From positions 3,348,001 through 3,412,000 of the forward strand of contig OZ257137.1 in assembly GCA_965279115.1 (NCBI GenBank): a DNA stretch of 64,000 nucleotides, given 5' to 3'. Shown here in pieces: positions 26,383 to 33,827 of the stretch. Position 1 is the first letter of the stretch; each line of letters begins with the position of its first letter. Under the pieces are notes generated by a model. That model made no database searches. It saw only the letters and a program-made list of their open reading frames with translations, and was not told the DNA's origin. The position numbers and the translations under genes are program-made. The DNA is from JAEUOS01 sp965279115. Lineage in GTDB: Bacteria; Pseudomonadota; Gammaproteobacteria; Burkholderiales; JAEUOS01.

Positions 26383-26880
26383 TCAGCCGCCCACATGCAT
26401 CTGGAAGCGCGCGCCATCTGAAAACAGGCATTCGCCCGAACCCTGTGTCGCTGAAGTCATGCGGTAGTTGCAGCGCACGAACGTGCCGCGCGGGCTGGCG
26501 GCGTTGGCGATGCCCGAATGCAGGCTGCCGGCGCTTGTGCGGGTGGCTTCGCCGCTCAGTGATTCACCGTTGTAAGGAATGGTGAAGACCCCCCGGCCAT
26601 CCTGCGGGCTGGTTACGCTCCCTGCGATGATGCCGGTTCTTGCCGCAGACTCATTGGCGGGGTAGAGGCGCGCGGAGAACACCACTGGCGCGGGCACAGG
26701 CGCGGGGGCCGGCGCTGCCTGCACCGGGGCTTGCGAACCGACGTGGGTTCCGGACGGAGGGTAGACGCGGCCGTCCGGATGAACCGGAACGACATAGCAC
26801 GCGGTCAGGAGCGGCAAAGCGCACGTGAGAGCGACGACACCGCGCGAAAACTTGATGGGAAGCTTGTTTGTGAAGTTCAT
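26383..26880 (-). CDS. Putative lipoprotein of unknown function
   Basis: A 165-residue product with a lipoprotein signal: basic start, hydrophobic stretch and lipobox LLTAC with C28. A proline/alanine-rich linker (about residues 50-66) leads to a beta-rich domain with AARTGIIAGSV, GVFTIPYNGESLSGEATR and RCNYRMTSATQGSGECLF; two cysteines in the last part may form a disulfide. The domain recalls small surface lipoproteins of betaproteobacteria, but no function is known. It is separated from the degenerate uraH-like gene by 120 bases with a hairpin, so it may be transcribed alone. Confidence 0.7.
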   Translation of the reverse strand: MNFTNKLPIKFSRGVVALTCALPLLTACYVVPVHPDGRVYPPSGTHVGSQAPVQAAPAPAPVPAPVVFSARLYPANESAARTGIIAGSVTSPQDGRGVFTIPYNGESLSGEATRTSAGSLHSGIANAASPRGTFVRCNYRMTSATQGSGECLFSDGARFQMHVGG

Positions 26881-26984
26881 TGCGGTCCTTCAGTTGGTTG
26901 GCGGGCACATGCCCGCGAAGCCACTTTCGGCCACATCGAACGTCTTTCCAAGCCGCGCGAGGGCAGTCGCGGCGGCGGTCACCC

Positions 26985-27007
26985 TGCGTAGCGCTTGCCG
27001 CTACGCA
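26985..27007. terminator. Hairpin at the end of the purine minus-strand operon
   Basis: TGCGTAGCG-CTTGC-CGCTACGCA forms a 9-bp perfect stem over the stop codon of the uraH-like gene. No T-run follows, so it may stabilise the 3' end rather than terminate strictly. Confidence 0.4.
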
Positions 27008-27366
27008 CCCCCGCGGAAGCACGAGTAACCCCATGGTGTCACTTTCATCGGAAGGTGATAGTGGGCTCGTGCTTCGCCCACCGCAAAGCGATAGGTCACC
27101 ACGTCGAGGAACGGCAGTTCCGGCAAAGCTACGCCGGCGCCGCGATAGTAATCGGCGACATCGAACACGGCCTCGTAGTACCCGGGTTGCATGATGTCGC
27201 TCATCAGGGCAGGGTCGTCGAGTACGCCCTTCGCATTGACGTTGCCCGTGGCAACGCGCTTACGGGCGCCGTTGCACGCGAACACCTCCACCTTCATGCC
27301 GGTGGCCACCACGCCGCGCGATACGTCGACCACATGAACCGAAACACCGCCAACCGGGGAATGCAT
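27001..27366 (-). CDS. Transthyretin-like protein, degenerate 5-hydroxyisourate hydrolase paralogue
   Basis: A 121-residue protein of the HIU hydrolase fold, alignable throughout with the canonical UraH at 32247-32600. The first-strand histidine (SVHVVD) and the HYHLP histidine are kept. The catalytic arginine of the NADGR turn is replaced (NAKGVLDD), and the terminal YRGS signature, which provides catalytic tyrosine and serine, is FRGGA. It is thus likely altered in activity or acts on another ureide. It closes the puuE-gntR-uraD-M20 operon, 21 bases after the M20 gene. A true hydrolase with relaxed motif remains possible. Confidence 0.75.
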   Translation of the reverse strand: MHSPVGGVSVHVVDVSRGVVATGMKVEVFACNGARKRVATGNVNAKGVLDDPALMSDIMQPGYYEAVFDVADYYRGAGVALPELPFLDVVTYRFAVGEARAHYHLPMKVTPWGYSCFRGGA

Positions 27367-27387
27367 GGAATTTCTCCTGCCGGCGCG

Positions 27388-28626
27388 TCAGTGGGCCGGT
27401 TTGAAGTTCTCGAGGAAGTGCAGCAATGCGGCCGTGGCCACTTCGGCGTCTTCCGCGGTCATGGTCTCGTCGGGATGATGGCTGACGCCATTGTTGCCGC
27501 AGCGGACGAACAGCATGGCCATCGGGCAGACCGGCGGAAACACCATGGCGTCATGCCCGGCGCCGGAGGGCAGGTGGCGTACCGCGACGCCTTGCGCCGC
27601 GATTGCGCTGGCGAACTGCGCCTGCAACGCCGGGTGGCAGGGGGCGGCATCGGCCTCGTAGAAGACTTCCGTGCCCACCTCGACATTGCGGCGGCGGGTG
27701 ATGTCGCCGAATTCGCTTTTCAGGGCCGCCACCGCGGCGCGGCGTGCGGCGTCGTCGCCGGAACGCACGTCCACGGTGAACATCACGTCCTGCGGGATCA
27801 CGTTGGCGGCGCCAGGCTTGGCGTCGAGAATGCCTACCGTGCCGACCAGGCCACCTTCGGCGCGATGCGCCTCGCAATAGCGCTCGACAGCGAGCACCAT
27901 TTCGCTGGCCGCCGCGAGCGCATCGCGGCGCTGGCCCATCGGCACCGTGCCCGCATGGCCGGCCAATCCGGTGACCGTCACGCGCAGCCGCGTGGCTCCG
28001 GCAATCGCAGTGACCACGCCCAGCGCGAGGCCTTCGTTCAACAATACCGGACCCTGCTCGATGTGCGATTCGACGAAGGCAATCACGTTGCGTCCACGCC
28101 GGTCCAGCGCGGCGACGCCGTCGGGGTTGCCACCAAAATCGGCGATCGCCTGCCGCAGGGTGATGCCGCCGGCGTCCTTGCGGTCCAGCCAGGCCTGGTC
28201 GAACGCGCCGGCCATGGCCTTGCTGCCAATCAGTGTGGCGGCAAAGCGCACGCCTTCCTCGTCGCCAAAGCCAACGACCTCCAGCGTATAGGGCAGGCGT
28301 TGCCCACGTGAATGCAGGTCCTTCACGCAGGCGATTGCGGTGAGAATGCCGAACAGGCCATCGTACCTGCCGGCATTGCGCACGCTGTCCTGGTGTGAGC
28401 CGGTCATGACGATGGGGGCGTCGGCATCTGCAGCCGCATAGCGCCCGACGATGTTGCCCAGCGCGTCGAAGCCGGCCTCCATGCCGGCCTCGCGCATCAG
28501 CCCGATGAGGTATTCGCCGGCGGCCTTGTGTTCAGGCGAGAGGTAGGTGCGGGTGACGCGCGGCGCGTCCGAGGTAAAGCGCGCCAGCGTGTCGGCTTGC
28601 GCCATCAGGGCCGGGCCGAATCTCAT
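27388..28626 (-). CDS. M20-family allantoate amidohydrolase-like enzyme
   Basis: A 412-residue zinc hydrolase of the AllC/HpxK/beta-ureidopropionase group. Metal-site stretches are visible as TGSHQDSVRNAGRYDG, GFGDEEGVRF and ESHIEQGPVL, and SGAGHDAMVF near the end. By family and position it most likely releases ammonia from allantoate. The ATG at 28626 overlaps the uraD stop (ATGA); longer in-frame starts lie within uraD. It follows puuE, gntR and uraD in one operon, i.e. the order of the pathway. N-carbamoyl amino acid hydrolysis is the alternative activity in this family. Confidence 0.85.
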   Translation of the reverse strand: MRFGPALMAQADTLARFTSDAPRVTRTYLSPEHKAAGEYLIGLMREAGMEAGFDALGNIVGRYAAADADAPIVMTGSHQDSVRNAGRYDGLFGILTAIACVKDLHSRGQRLPYTLEVVGFGDEEGVRFAATLIGSKAMAGAFDQAWLDRKDAGGITLRQAIADFGGNPDGVAALDRRGRNVIAFVESHIEQGPVLLNEGLALGVVTAIAGATRLRVTVTGLAGHAGTVPMGQRRDALAAASEMVLAVERYCEAHRAEGGLVGTVGILDAKPGAANVIPQDVMFTVDVRSGDDAARRAAVAALKSEFGDITRRRNVEVGTEVFYEADAAPCHPALQAQFASAIAAQGVAVRHLPSGAGHDAMVFPPVCPMAMLFVRCGNNGVSHHPDETMTAEDAEVATAALLHFLENFKPAH

Positions 28627-29138
28627 GTCGATGCAACCAGGTCGTCCAGGCGCCAGCGGGTGATCTTGCCGATGTTGGCCATGCACTCCTCGAATTCGTC
28701 GGCGGCGCTTGCAGCCAGGCGTTCGCCGAAGGTGCGGATGATGGTCGGGCGGTCGAGGTGCTTCACGGCCAGGATGAAGGGCCAGCCGAAACGCTTTCCA
28801 TAGGCGGCGTTGAGTTCCTGGAGCTTCGCGAATTCCTCCGGCGAGCATTGCGTGAGGCCCGAGCGGGTCTGCTCGTTGTTCGAATCCGCGGTCAGGGCCC
28901 CTGCCACCATGGCGCGGCCTGCGAGTTCGGGGTGGCTGCGCAGGAAGGCGAGCTGGCGCGCGAAGGGGGCGTCGCGCACGGCACCCAGCATCGCGTCATG
29001 CAGGCTGGCCAGGTCGGCGAATGGGCGCTTTGCGAGGGCGGCCTCGGCCACCCAGGGCGAGTGTTCGAAAACGCCTCCCAGAGACCGTACGAACTCTTCC
29101 CGGGACAGGGCGTTGATGGCGGCGATAGTAAGAGGCAT
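28623..29138 (-). CDS. uraD: OHCU decarboxylase
   Basis: A 171-residue enzyme that decarboxylates 2-oxo-4-hydroxy-4-carboxy-5-ureidoimidazoline to (S)-allantoin. Motifs of the active site are visible: GGVFEHSPWVAE near the N-terminus, H69 and E71 in SHPELAG, E89 in NNEQTRSGL, and YGKRFGWPFILAVK. It follows the gntR gene by 8 bases and overlaps the M20 gene by 4. Confidence 0.94.
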   Translation of the reverse strand: MPLTIAAINALSREEFVRSLGGVFEHSPWVAEAALAKRPFADLASLHDAMLGAVRDAPFARQLAFLRSHPELAGRAMVAGALTADSNNEQTRSGLTQCSPEEFAKLQELNAAYGKRFGWPFILAVKHLDRPTIIRTFGERLAASAADEFEECMANIGKITRWRLDDLVAST

Positions 29139-29146
29139 AACTGAAT

Positions 29147-29848
29147 TTACGAAAGGGCGGCACGCAAATCGGCGCCGACCGGCGCTTCCTCGCGAAGGAC
29201 CAGACCGGCTTCGACGTTGCTCAGGTGACGGTGCATCAATTCAACCGCCGCAGCGCCGTCGCGCTTGCGGATGGCCTTGAGCAACTGGCGATGCTCCTCA
29301 AGCGATTCCGCCGCGCCGCGGGTGTTCTGATAGAACAGGGTGATTAGCGAAGTCCGTGCCACAAGTTCCGAGAGGATCTCCGTGAGCACCACATTGCCGG
29401 CCGCCTTGGCGATCACCTCATGGAAATCTCCCAGCAGTCGATTGCGGGCCTGCGGCGTGCCGGCCTTGATGGCATCGTCCTCCAGGACGATGTGGTCGTT
29501 GAGCGCGTCTATGTCCTTCGAAGTGGCGAGATCGACAAAGCGCGCCACGATGGCGGCTTCGATGACCCTGCGAGCCTCGAACACCTCGCGCGCTTCACGC
29601 ACCGAAGGCTGGGCGACGAAGGCGCCGCGCCCCGGGATCAGGGTGACCAGCTTGTCGCCGGCAAGCTGGAAAAGCGCCTGGCGGATCTTGGTGCGCGATA
29701 CCCCGAATATTTCCCCCAGCGCTTCTTCGCCCAGCTTGGTGCCGGGCGGCAATCGATGTGCCGCGATAGCGTCGGCGATCCTCTGATGGATCGATTCGGT
29801 ATCGATTGCGGAGCTGGTCGCGCTGCGCAGGTTCTTGACGGCGCTCAC
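29147..29848 (-). CDS. GntR-family regulator with FCD domain
   Basis: A 233-residue repressor type of the FadR subfamily. The winged helix is at about residues 18-80 (LGEEALGEIFGVSRTKIRQALFQL, then GRGAFVA), and the FCD effector domain at about 90-220 carries the metal-site residues in DFHEVIAKAAGN, SLEEHRQL and MHRHL. It is encoded inside the puuE operon, 3 bases after puuE, so it is autoregulated if it binds the palindrome upstream of puuE. A similar regulator (HpxS) is part of the Klebsiella purine cluster. The effector is likely a purine-pathway intermediate such as allantoin or urate. Confidence 0.9.
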   Translation of the reverse strand: MSAVKNLRSATSSAIDTESIHQRIADAIAAHRLPPGTKLGEEALGEIFGVSRTKIRQALFQLAGDKLVTLIPGRGAFVAQPSVREAREVFEARRVIEAAIVARFVDLATSKDIDALNDHIVLEDDAIKAGTPQARNRLLGDFHEVIAKAAGNVVLTEILSELVARTSLITLFYQNTRGAAESLEEHRQLLKAIRKRDGAAAVELMHRHLSNVEAGLVLREEAPVGADLRAALS

Positions 29849-29851
29849 GGA

Positions 29852-30835
29852 TCAGGCCTTGCTTGCAGGGGGATGATTGGCGATCCAGTGGTTGGCGATG
29901 TCGATGCGCCGGCAGATCCACACGTCGTCATGCCCCTGCACGTAGTCGAGAAAACGCTGCAGGGCCTTCAGGCGCGCGGGCTTGCCGAGAATGCGGCAAT
30001 GCATGCCGATCGACATCATTTGCGGACGGTTGTCGCCCGCCGGGTCACCTTCCTTGTACAGCACGTCGAAGGCGTCGCGCAGGTAGGTGAAAAAGTGGTC
30101 GCCGGTGTTGAAACCCTGGGTGGCCACGAAGCGCATGTCATTGGTGTCGAGGGTATAGGGCACGATCAGGCGGTCGATGCTGGTACCGTCGGACTTTTCG
30201 ACCTTCATCCAGAACGGCAGGTCATCTCCGTAGTAGTCGCTGTCATACATGTAGCCCCCCTGGTCAGCGACCAGGCGCTTGGTGTTGGGTGAGTCGCGTC
30301 CGGTATACCAGCCCAGGGGCCATTGGCCGCCCGTCATGTCGCGGATGATCTCGGTACCCAGCTTGATGTGCTGGCGCTCGCGGGTCTCACTCATGAACTG
30401 ATGGTGGATCCAGCGCCAGCCATGGCACGCGATCTCATGCCCTTGCTCGACAAAGGCCGCTACGAGTTCCGGGTGGCGATTGAGCGCCATCGAAACGCCG
30501 AATACCGTCAACGGCAATTTGCGCCTCTCGAACTCGCGCAGGATGCGCCATACCCCCACGCGCGAGCCATATTCGTACAACGACTCCATCGAGAGATGGC
30601 GCGCCTCGAAAGCCTGCGCGACGATCATTTCCGACAGGAAGGTCTCGGAGGCGGCGTCGCCGTGGAGTACGCTGTTTTCGGATCCCTCCTCGTAGTTGAG
30701 GACGAATTGCAGCGCGATGCGCGCCTTGTTGGGCCATGCCGCATGCGGCGGGTTGCGCCCGTAGCCGATCAGGTCGCGCGGATAGTCACGCAGGCCATCC
30801 GATTCGGAATCCGAGGGGGTTTGCACGTATGGCAT
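29852..30835 (-). CDS. puuE: Allantoinase of the polysaccharide-deacetylase type
   Basis: Opens (S)-allantoin to allantoate without a dinuclear metal centre. The 327-residue protein shows the PuuE pattern: the N-terminal DLIGYGRNPPHAAWPNKARIA, FVLNYEEGSE, EIACHGWRWIHH, GWYTGRDSPNTKRL and SIGMHCRILGKPARL. This branch replaces the classical amidohydrolase allantoinase. First gene of a minus-strand operon, divergent from the M20 deacylase gene and carrying the operator pair upstream. Confidence 0.95.
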   Translation of the reverse strand: MPYVQTPSDSESDGLRDYPRDLIGYGRNPPHAAWPNKARIALQFVLNYEEGSENSVLHGDAASETFLSEMIVAQAFEARHLSMESLYEYGSRVGVWRILREFERRKLPLTVFGVSMALNRHPELVAAFVEQGHEIACHGWRWIHHQFMSETRERQHIKLGTEIIRDMTGGQWPLGWYTGRDSPNTKRLVADQGGYMYDSDYYGDDLPFWMKVEKSDGTSIDRLIVPYTLDTNDMRFVATQGFNTGDHFFTYLRDAFDVLYKEGDPAGDNRPQMMSIGMHCRILGKPARLKALQRFLDYVQGHDDVWICRRIDIANHWIANHPPASKA

Positions 30836-30876
30836 GAGGTTTGCGGAAGAAATGAGCGCTGGCGCTAATGAAAATA

Positions 30877-30909
30877 ATTGTATACAATATTTTTAACTTT
30901 GTACACAAA
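30877..30909. promoter_or_regulatory. Tandem GntR/FCD operators between puuE and the M20 gene
   Basis: ATTGTATACAAT (30877-30888) is a perfect 12-base palindrome; TTTGTACACAAA (30898-30909) is the same motif with one altered central pair. Their centres are 21 bases apart, two helical turns, allowing cooperative binding. The first contains TACAAT on both strands, a -10-like element. The core matches the site upstream of xdhA exactly. Confidence 0.65.
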
Positions 30910-30920
30910 CCGGTGAATTC

Positions 30921-32180
30921 GTGGGTACGAAAACTGAAGAACGCAGTGTAGCGCAGGCCCAAGTCGCGGCGTCCATTTCTGCTTGGCGCGAGGAGCAAAC
31001 CCGCTTTCTGGCCGAACTGGTCAAGGTGCCTTCGGACAATCCGCCTGGCGACTGCGCACCCCATGCCTTGCGCGCTGCCGAGTTGCTCGAAGCGATGGGC
31101 TTTCCGGTCGAACGTCATCCGGTACCGGATGACGTGGTGGCCGCCTGCGGCATGAAAAGCGCCATCAACCTGGTCGTCCGCCAGCGCTTTGGCAGTGGCA
31201 AAGGGCCCGTGATTGCACTCAACGCGCATGGCGATGTGGTTCCACCCGGGCTGGGCTGGACCACCGATCCCTATGGCGCGGAGATTCGCGATGGGTGGAT
31301 GTACGGGCGCGGTGCCGCAGTGTCGAAATCGGACTTCGCCACCTACGCCTATGCCTTGCGCGCGCTCAAGGAACATGCCGCCGGGCTCGACGGTACCGTC
31401 GAACTGCATTTCACCTACGACGAGGAGACCGGCGGCGCCATCGGTCCCGAGTGGCTGCTGGCACAGGGGATTTCGAAGCCTGATTTCGCCATTTCCGCGG
31501 GCTTCTCCTATGCCATCACTACCGCTCACAACGGCTGCCTGCATCTCGAAGTCGAGTGTGTCGGCAAGTCCGCGCATGCGGCGCGGCCCGAAACCGGCTA
31601 TGACGCGTTGCATGCCGCCACCGACGTCATGGCCGGTCTGTATGAACTGCGCAAGAGTTATGCGAAGACACGTTCATCGATTGCCGGCATCGATCACCCC
31701 ACGCTGGTGATCGGCCTCATCGAGGGGGGCATCAACACCAACGTGGTGCCTGACAACGTCAAGTTTCGCATCGACCGGCGCATCATTCCGGACGAGAATC
31801 CCGAGCAGGTCGAGCACGACCTGGTGGAATTCATCCGCCAGGCTGCCGAGGTGCATCCGACCATCCGGGTGCGTACCCGACGCATCATCCTGGCGCGCCC
31901 CTTCGTGCCGCTACCCGGCCAGGAAAAACTGGTTGGCGCCCTGCAGGCGCATGCCGCGCGCGTGCTGGGCGAGGCGATCGCGCCTCAGGGTTCACCGCTC
32001 TATACCGATGCGCGCCACTACAGTGCGGCTGGCATTCCCACCGTCCTTTATGGTGCGGGGCCGCGCTCGATGCTGGAGGCGAACGCGCATCGCGCCGATG
32101 AGCGCATCCTGCTCGAAGATGTGCACCGGGCCACCGAGATCGTGGCCGGCGCGTTGCGTGACCTGCTCTCGGTGGCCTAG
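30921..32180 (+). CDS. M20-family deacylase (ArgE/DapE type)
   Basis: A 419-residue zinc hydrolase starting at GTG. Metal and catalytic stretches are LNAHGDVVPPG, the glycine/aspartate region GWMYGRGAAVSKSD, and YDEETGGAIGPEW, and a dimerisation domain lies around 190-300 (GKSAHAARP). The ArgE/DapE subfamily removes acyl groups from amino acids; in this setting it could hydrolyse a ureido or acyl intermediate. It is the first of a plus-strand operon with uraH and puuD. The gene is distinct from the AllC-like M20 gene on the other strand. Substrate not assigned. Confidence 0.82.
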   Translation: MGTKTEERSVAQAQVAASISAWREEQTRFLAELVKVPSDNPPGDCAPHALRAAELLEAMGFPVERHPVPDDVVAACGMKSAINLVVRQRFGSGKGPVIALNAHGDVVPPGLGWTTDPYGAEIRDGWMYGRGAAVSKSDFATYAYALRALKEHAAGLDGTVELHFTYDEETGGAIGPEWLLAQGISKPDFAISAGFSYAITTAHNGCLHLEVECVGKSAHAARPETGYDALHAATDVMAGLYELRKSYAKTRSSIAGIDHPTLVIGLIEGGINTNVVPDNVKFRIDRRIIPDENPEQVEHDLVEFIRQAAEVHPTIRVRTRRIILARPFVPLPGQEKLVGALQAHAARVLGEAIAPQGSPLYTDARHYSAAGIPTVLYGAGPRSMLEANAHRADERILLEDVHRATEIVAGALRDLLSVA

Positions 32181-32246
32181 CGCCAGTCCGGGGAGACGGG
32201 CGGCAAGGTACGATCACTTTTTTCAAGAGGAACGACCCCTTAAATC

Positions 32247-32600
32247 ATGGCGAAGCTTTCCACCCATGTGCTTGACACGGCCAACGGCCAGCCGGCGCCC
32301 GACCTGCAAGTCACGCTCTATCGCGTAGGCCCGCAGGGCCGCGAAGTCGTAATCGCCCTGCGCACCAACGCCGATGGCCGCACCGACCAGCCGCTGCTGG
32401 CGGGCGAGACCATTCCGACCGGCGTCTATGAACTCGATTTCGAGGCCGGTGCCTATTTCCGCGCCATCGGTGTGACCTTGCCCGATCCGGCGTTTGTGGA
32501 TCGCGTCACCCTGCGCTTCGGCATCGCGGACGCGCGCGGCCACTACCATGTGCCTTTGCTGGTGAGCCCCTGGACCTATTCCACCTACCGGGGCAGTTGA
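32247..32600 (+). CDS. uraH: 5-hydroxyisourate hydrolase
   Basis: Converts 5-hydroxyisourate, the product of urate oxidation, to OHCU. The 117-residue protein carries the full signature: histidine in LSTHVLD, arginine in NADGRTDQP, histidine in GHYHVPLLVSPW, and the terminal tetrapeptide YRGS. AGAGGAA precedes the ATG. It is cotranscribed with puuD (stop and start share a base), placing sequential urate steps together. The paralogue at 27001 lacks key residues. Confidence 0.96.
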   Translation: MAKLSTHVLDTANGQPAPDLQVTLYRVGPQGREVVIALRTNADGRTDQPLLAGETIPTGVYELDFEAGAYFRAIGVTLPDPAFVDRVTLRFGIADARGHYHVPLLVSPWTYSTYRGS

Positions 32601-33796
32601 TGGAAGCCTACATCCTCGAATATCTGAATTTCGCCATACGCTGGCTGCACATGATCTCGGGCATCGCCTGGATCGGCGCGTCGCTTTACTTCGTGTGGCT
32701 CGATTCCAGCCTGTTGCCGCCCAAGGACAAACCCAGCCAGGACATCGGCATCGGTGGCGAGGTGTGGGCGCTGCATGGCGGTGGCTTCTACCGTGCGCAA
32801 AAATTCAAGGTGGCACCGCCTGAACTGCCCACGCCCTTGCACTGGTTCAAATGGGAGGCCTATACCACGTGGCTGTCGGGCTTTTCCCTGCTTGTGCTGT
32901 TGTACTACGTGCAGGCTGACGTATACCTGATCGACAAGAGCGTCATGGATCTGACGCCTGCCACCGCGATCGGTGCCGGGCTGGTCTGCCTGGCCTCCAC
33001 CTGGATCATCTATGACCTGATGTGCCGCTCGCCGCTCGGCAACAACGAGCCCCTGCTGGCGGCCATCATGTTCGTGCTGCTCGGTGCGCTGGCCTATGGC
33101 CTCACCCACATGTACAGCGGCCGCGGGGCGTTCATCCACTTTGGCGCGGTGATCGGCACCATCATGGTGGCGAATGTGTTCTTCGTCATCATTCCCGGCC
33201 AGAAGGAAATGGTCAAGGCCAAGGTCGCCGGGCGCCCGGTCGACCCCAAGTACGGCCTGATGGGCAAGCAGCGCAGTGTGCACAACACCTACTTCACGCT
33301 GCCGGTGTTGTTCGTGATGATCAGCAATCACTTTGCCGGCTTCACCAACCACAAGCATGCGTGGGCGATCCTGATGGCGATCTCGCTGGCTGGCGCCCTG
33401 ATCCGGCTGTATTCGGTGCTGAGTCACCGCGGCCAGAAAAAGCCTGCGCTCCTGATCGGCGGCTACGGAGTTCTCGTCGGACTTTTCGTCGTTTTGTTCC
33501 CCAAGGCGCCGGAAGCCGGCGCGACGGCGCAGAAGGTTTCATTTGCACAGGTGCGGCAAGTCATTGATGCGAAATGCGCGGGTTGCCATGCCGCCAAACC
33601 GACCTTCGCGGGCTTCGCGGCGCCGCCCAAGAATGTGATGCTGGAAACGCCGGATCAGATCAAGGCGCAGGCACCGGCCATTCATCAACAGACCGTGGTT
33701 ACCCGCGTCATGCCGATCGGCAACCTGACCAACATCACGGAAGCCGAGCGCGCCTTGATCGCCGCCTGGGTTGCCCAGGGGGCCAAGATCGATTAG
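32600..33796 (+). CDS. puuD: Membrane urate oxidase fused to cytochrome c
   Basis: PuuD-type urate hydroxylase of 398 residues. The N-terminal part (about 1-295) has eight or so membrane segments, e.g. FAIRWLHMISGIAWIGASLYFVWLD, with conserved histidines and the RSVHNTYFTLPVLFVMISNHF stretch. The C-terminal domain holds the heme c motif C326xxC329H330 (CAGCHAAK), and a methionine in TRVMPIGNLTNIT is a likely axial ligand. Electrons from urate are therefore passed to a cytochrome chain rather than oxygen directly. ATG 32600 shares a base with the uraH stop; TTG 32597 is a weak alternative. Confidence 0.93.
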   Translation: MEAYILEYLNFAIRWLHMISGIAWIGASLYFVWLDSSLLPPKDKPSQDIGIGGEVWALHGGGFYRAQKFKVAPPELPTPLHWFKWEAYTTWLSGFSLLVLLYYVQADVYLIDKSVMDLTPATAIGAGLVCLASTWIIYDLMCRSPLGNNEPLLAAIMFVLLGALAYGLTHMYSGRGAFIHFGAVIGTIMVANVFFVIIPGQKEMVKAKVAGRPVDPKYGLMGKQRSVHNTYFTLPVLFVMISNHFAGFTNHKHAWAILMAISLAGALIRLYSVLSHRGQKKPALLIGGYGVLVGLFVVLFPKAPEAGATAQKVSFAQVRQVIDAKCAGCHAAKPTFAGFAAPPKNVMLETPDQIKAQAPAIHQQTVVTRVMPIGNLTNITEAERALIAAWVAQGAKID

Positions 33797-33803
33797 GCAA
33801 GTT

Positions 33804-33827
33804 CCGTTTTGCCGTCAGGCAAAACGG
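33804..33827. terminator. Hairpin between convergent puuD and VWA genes
   Basis: CCGTTTTGCC-GTCA-GGCAAAACGG forms a perfect 10-bp stem just after the puuD stop and across the end of the VWA gene. It lacks a T-run on the outside but is symmetric and may end both transcripts. Confidence 0.45.
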
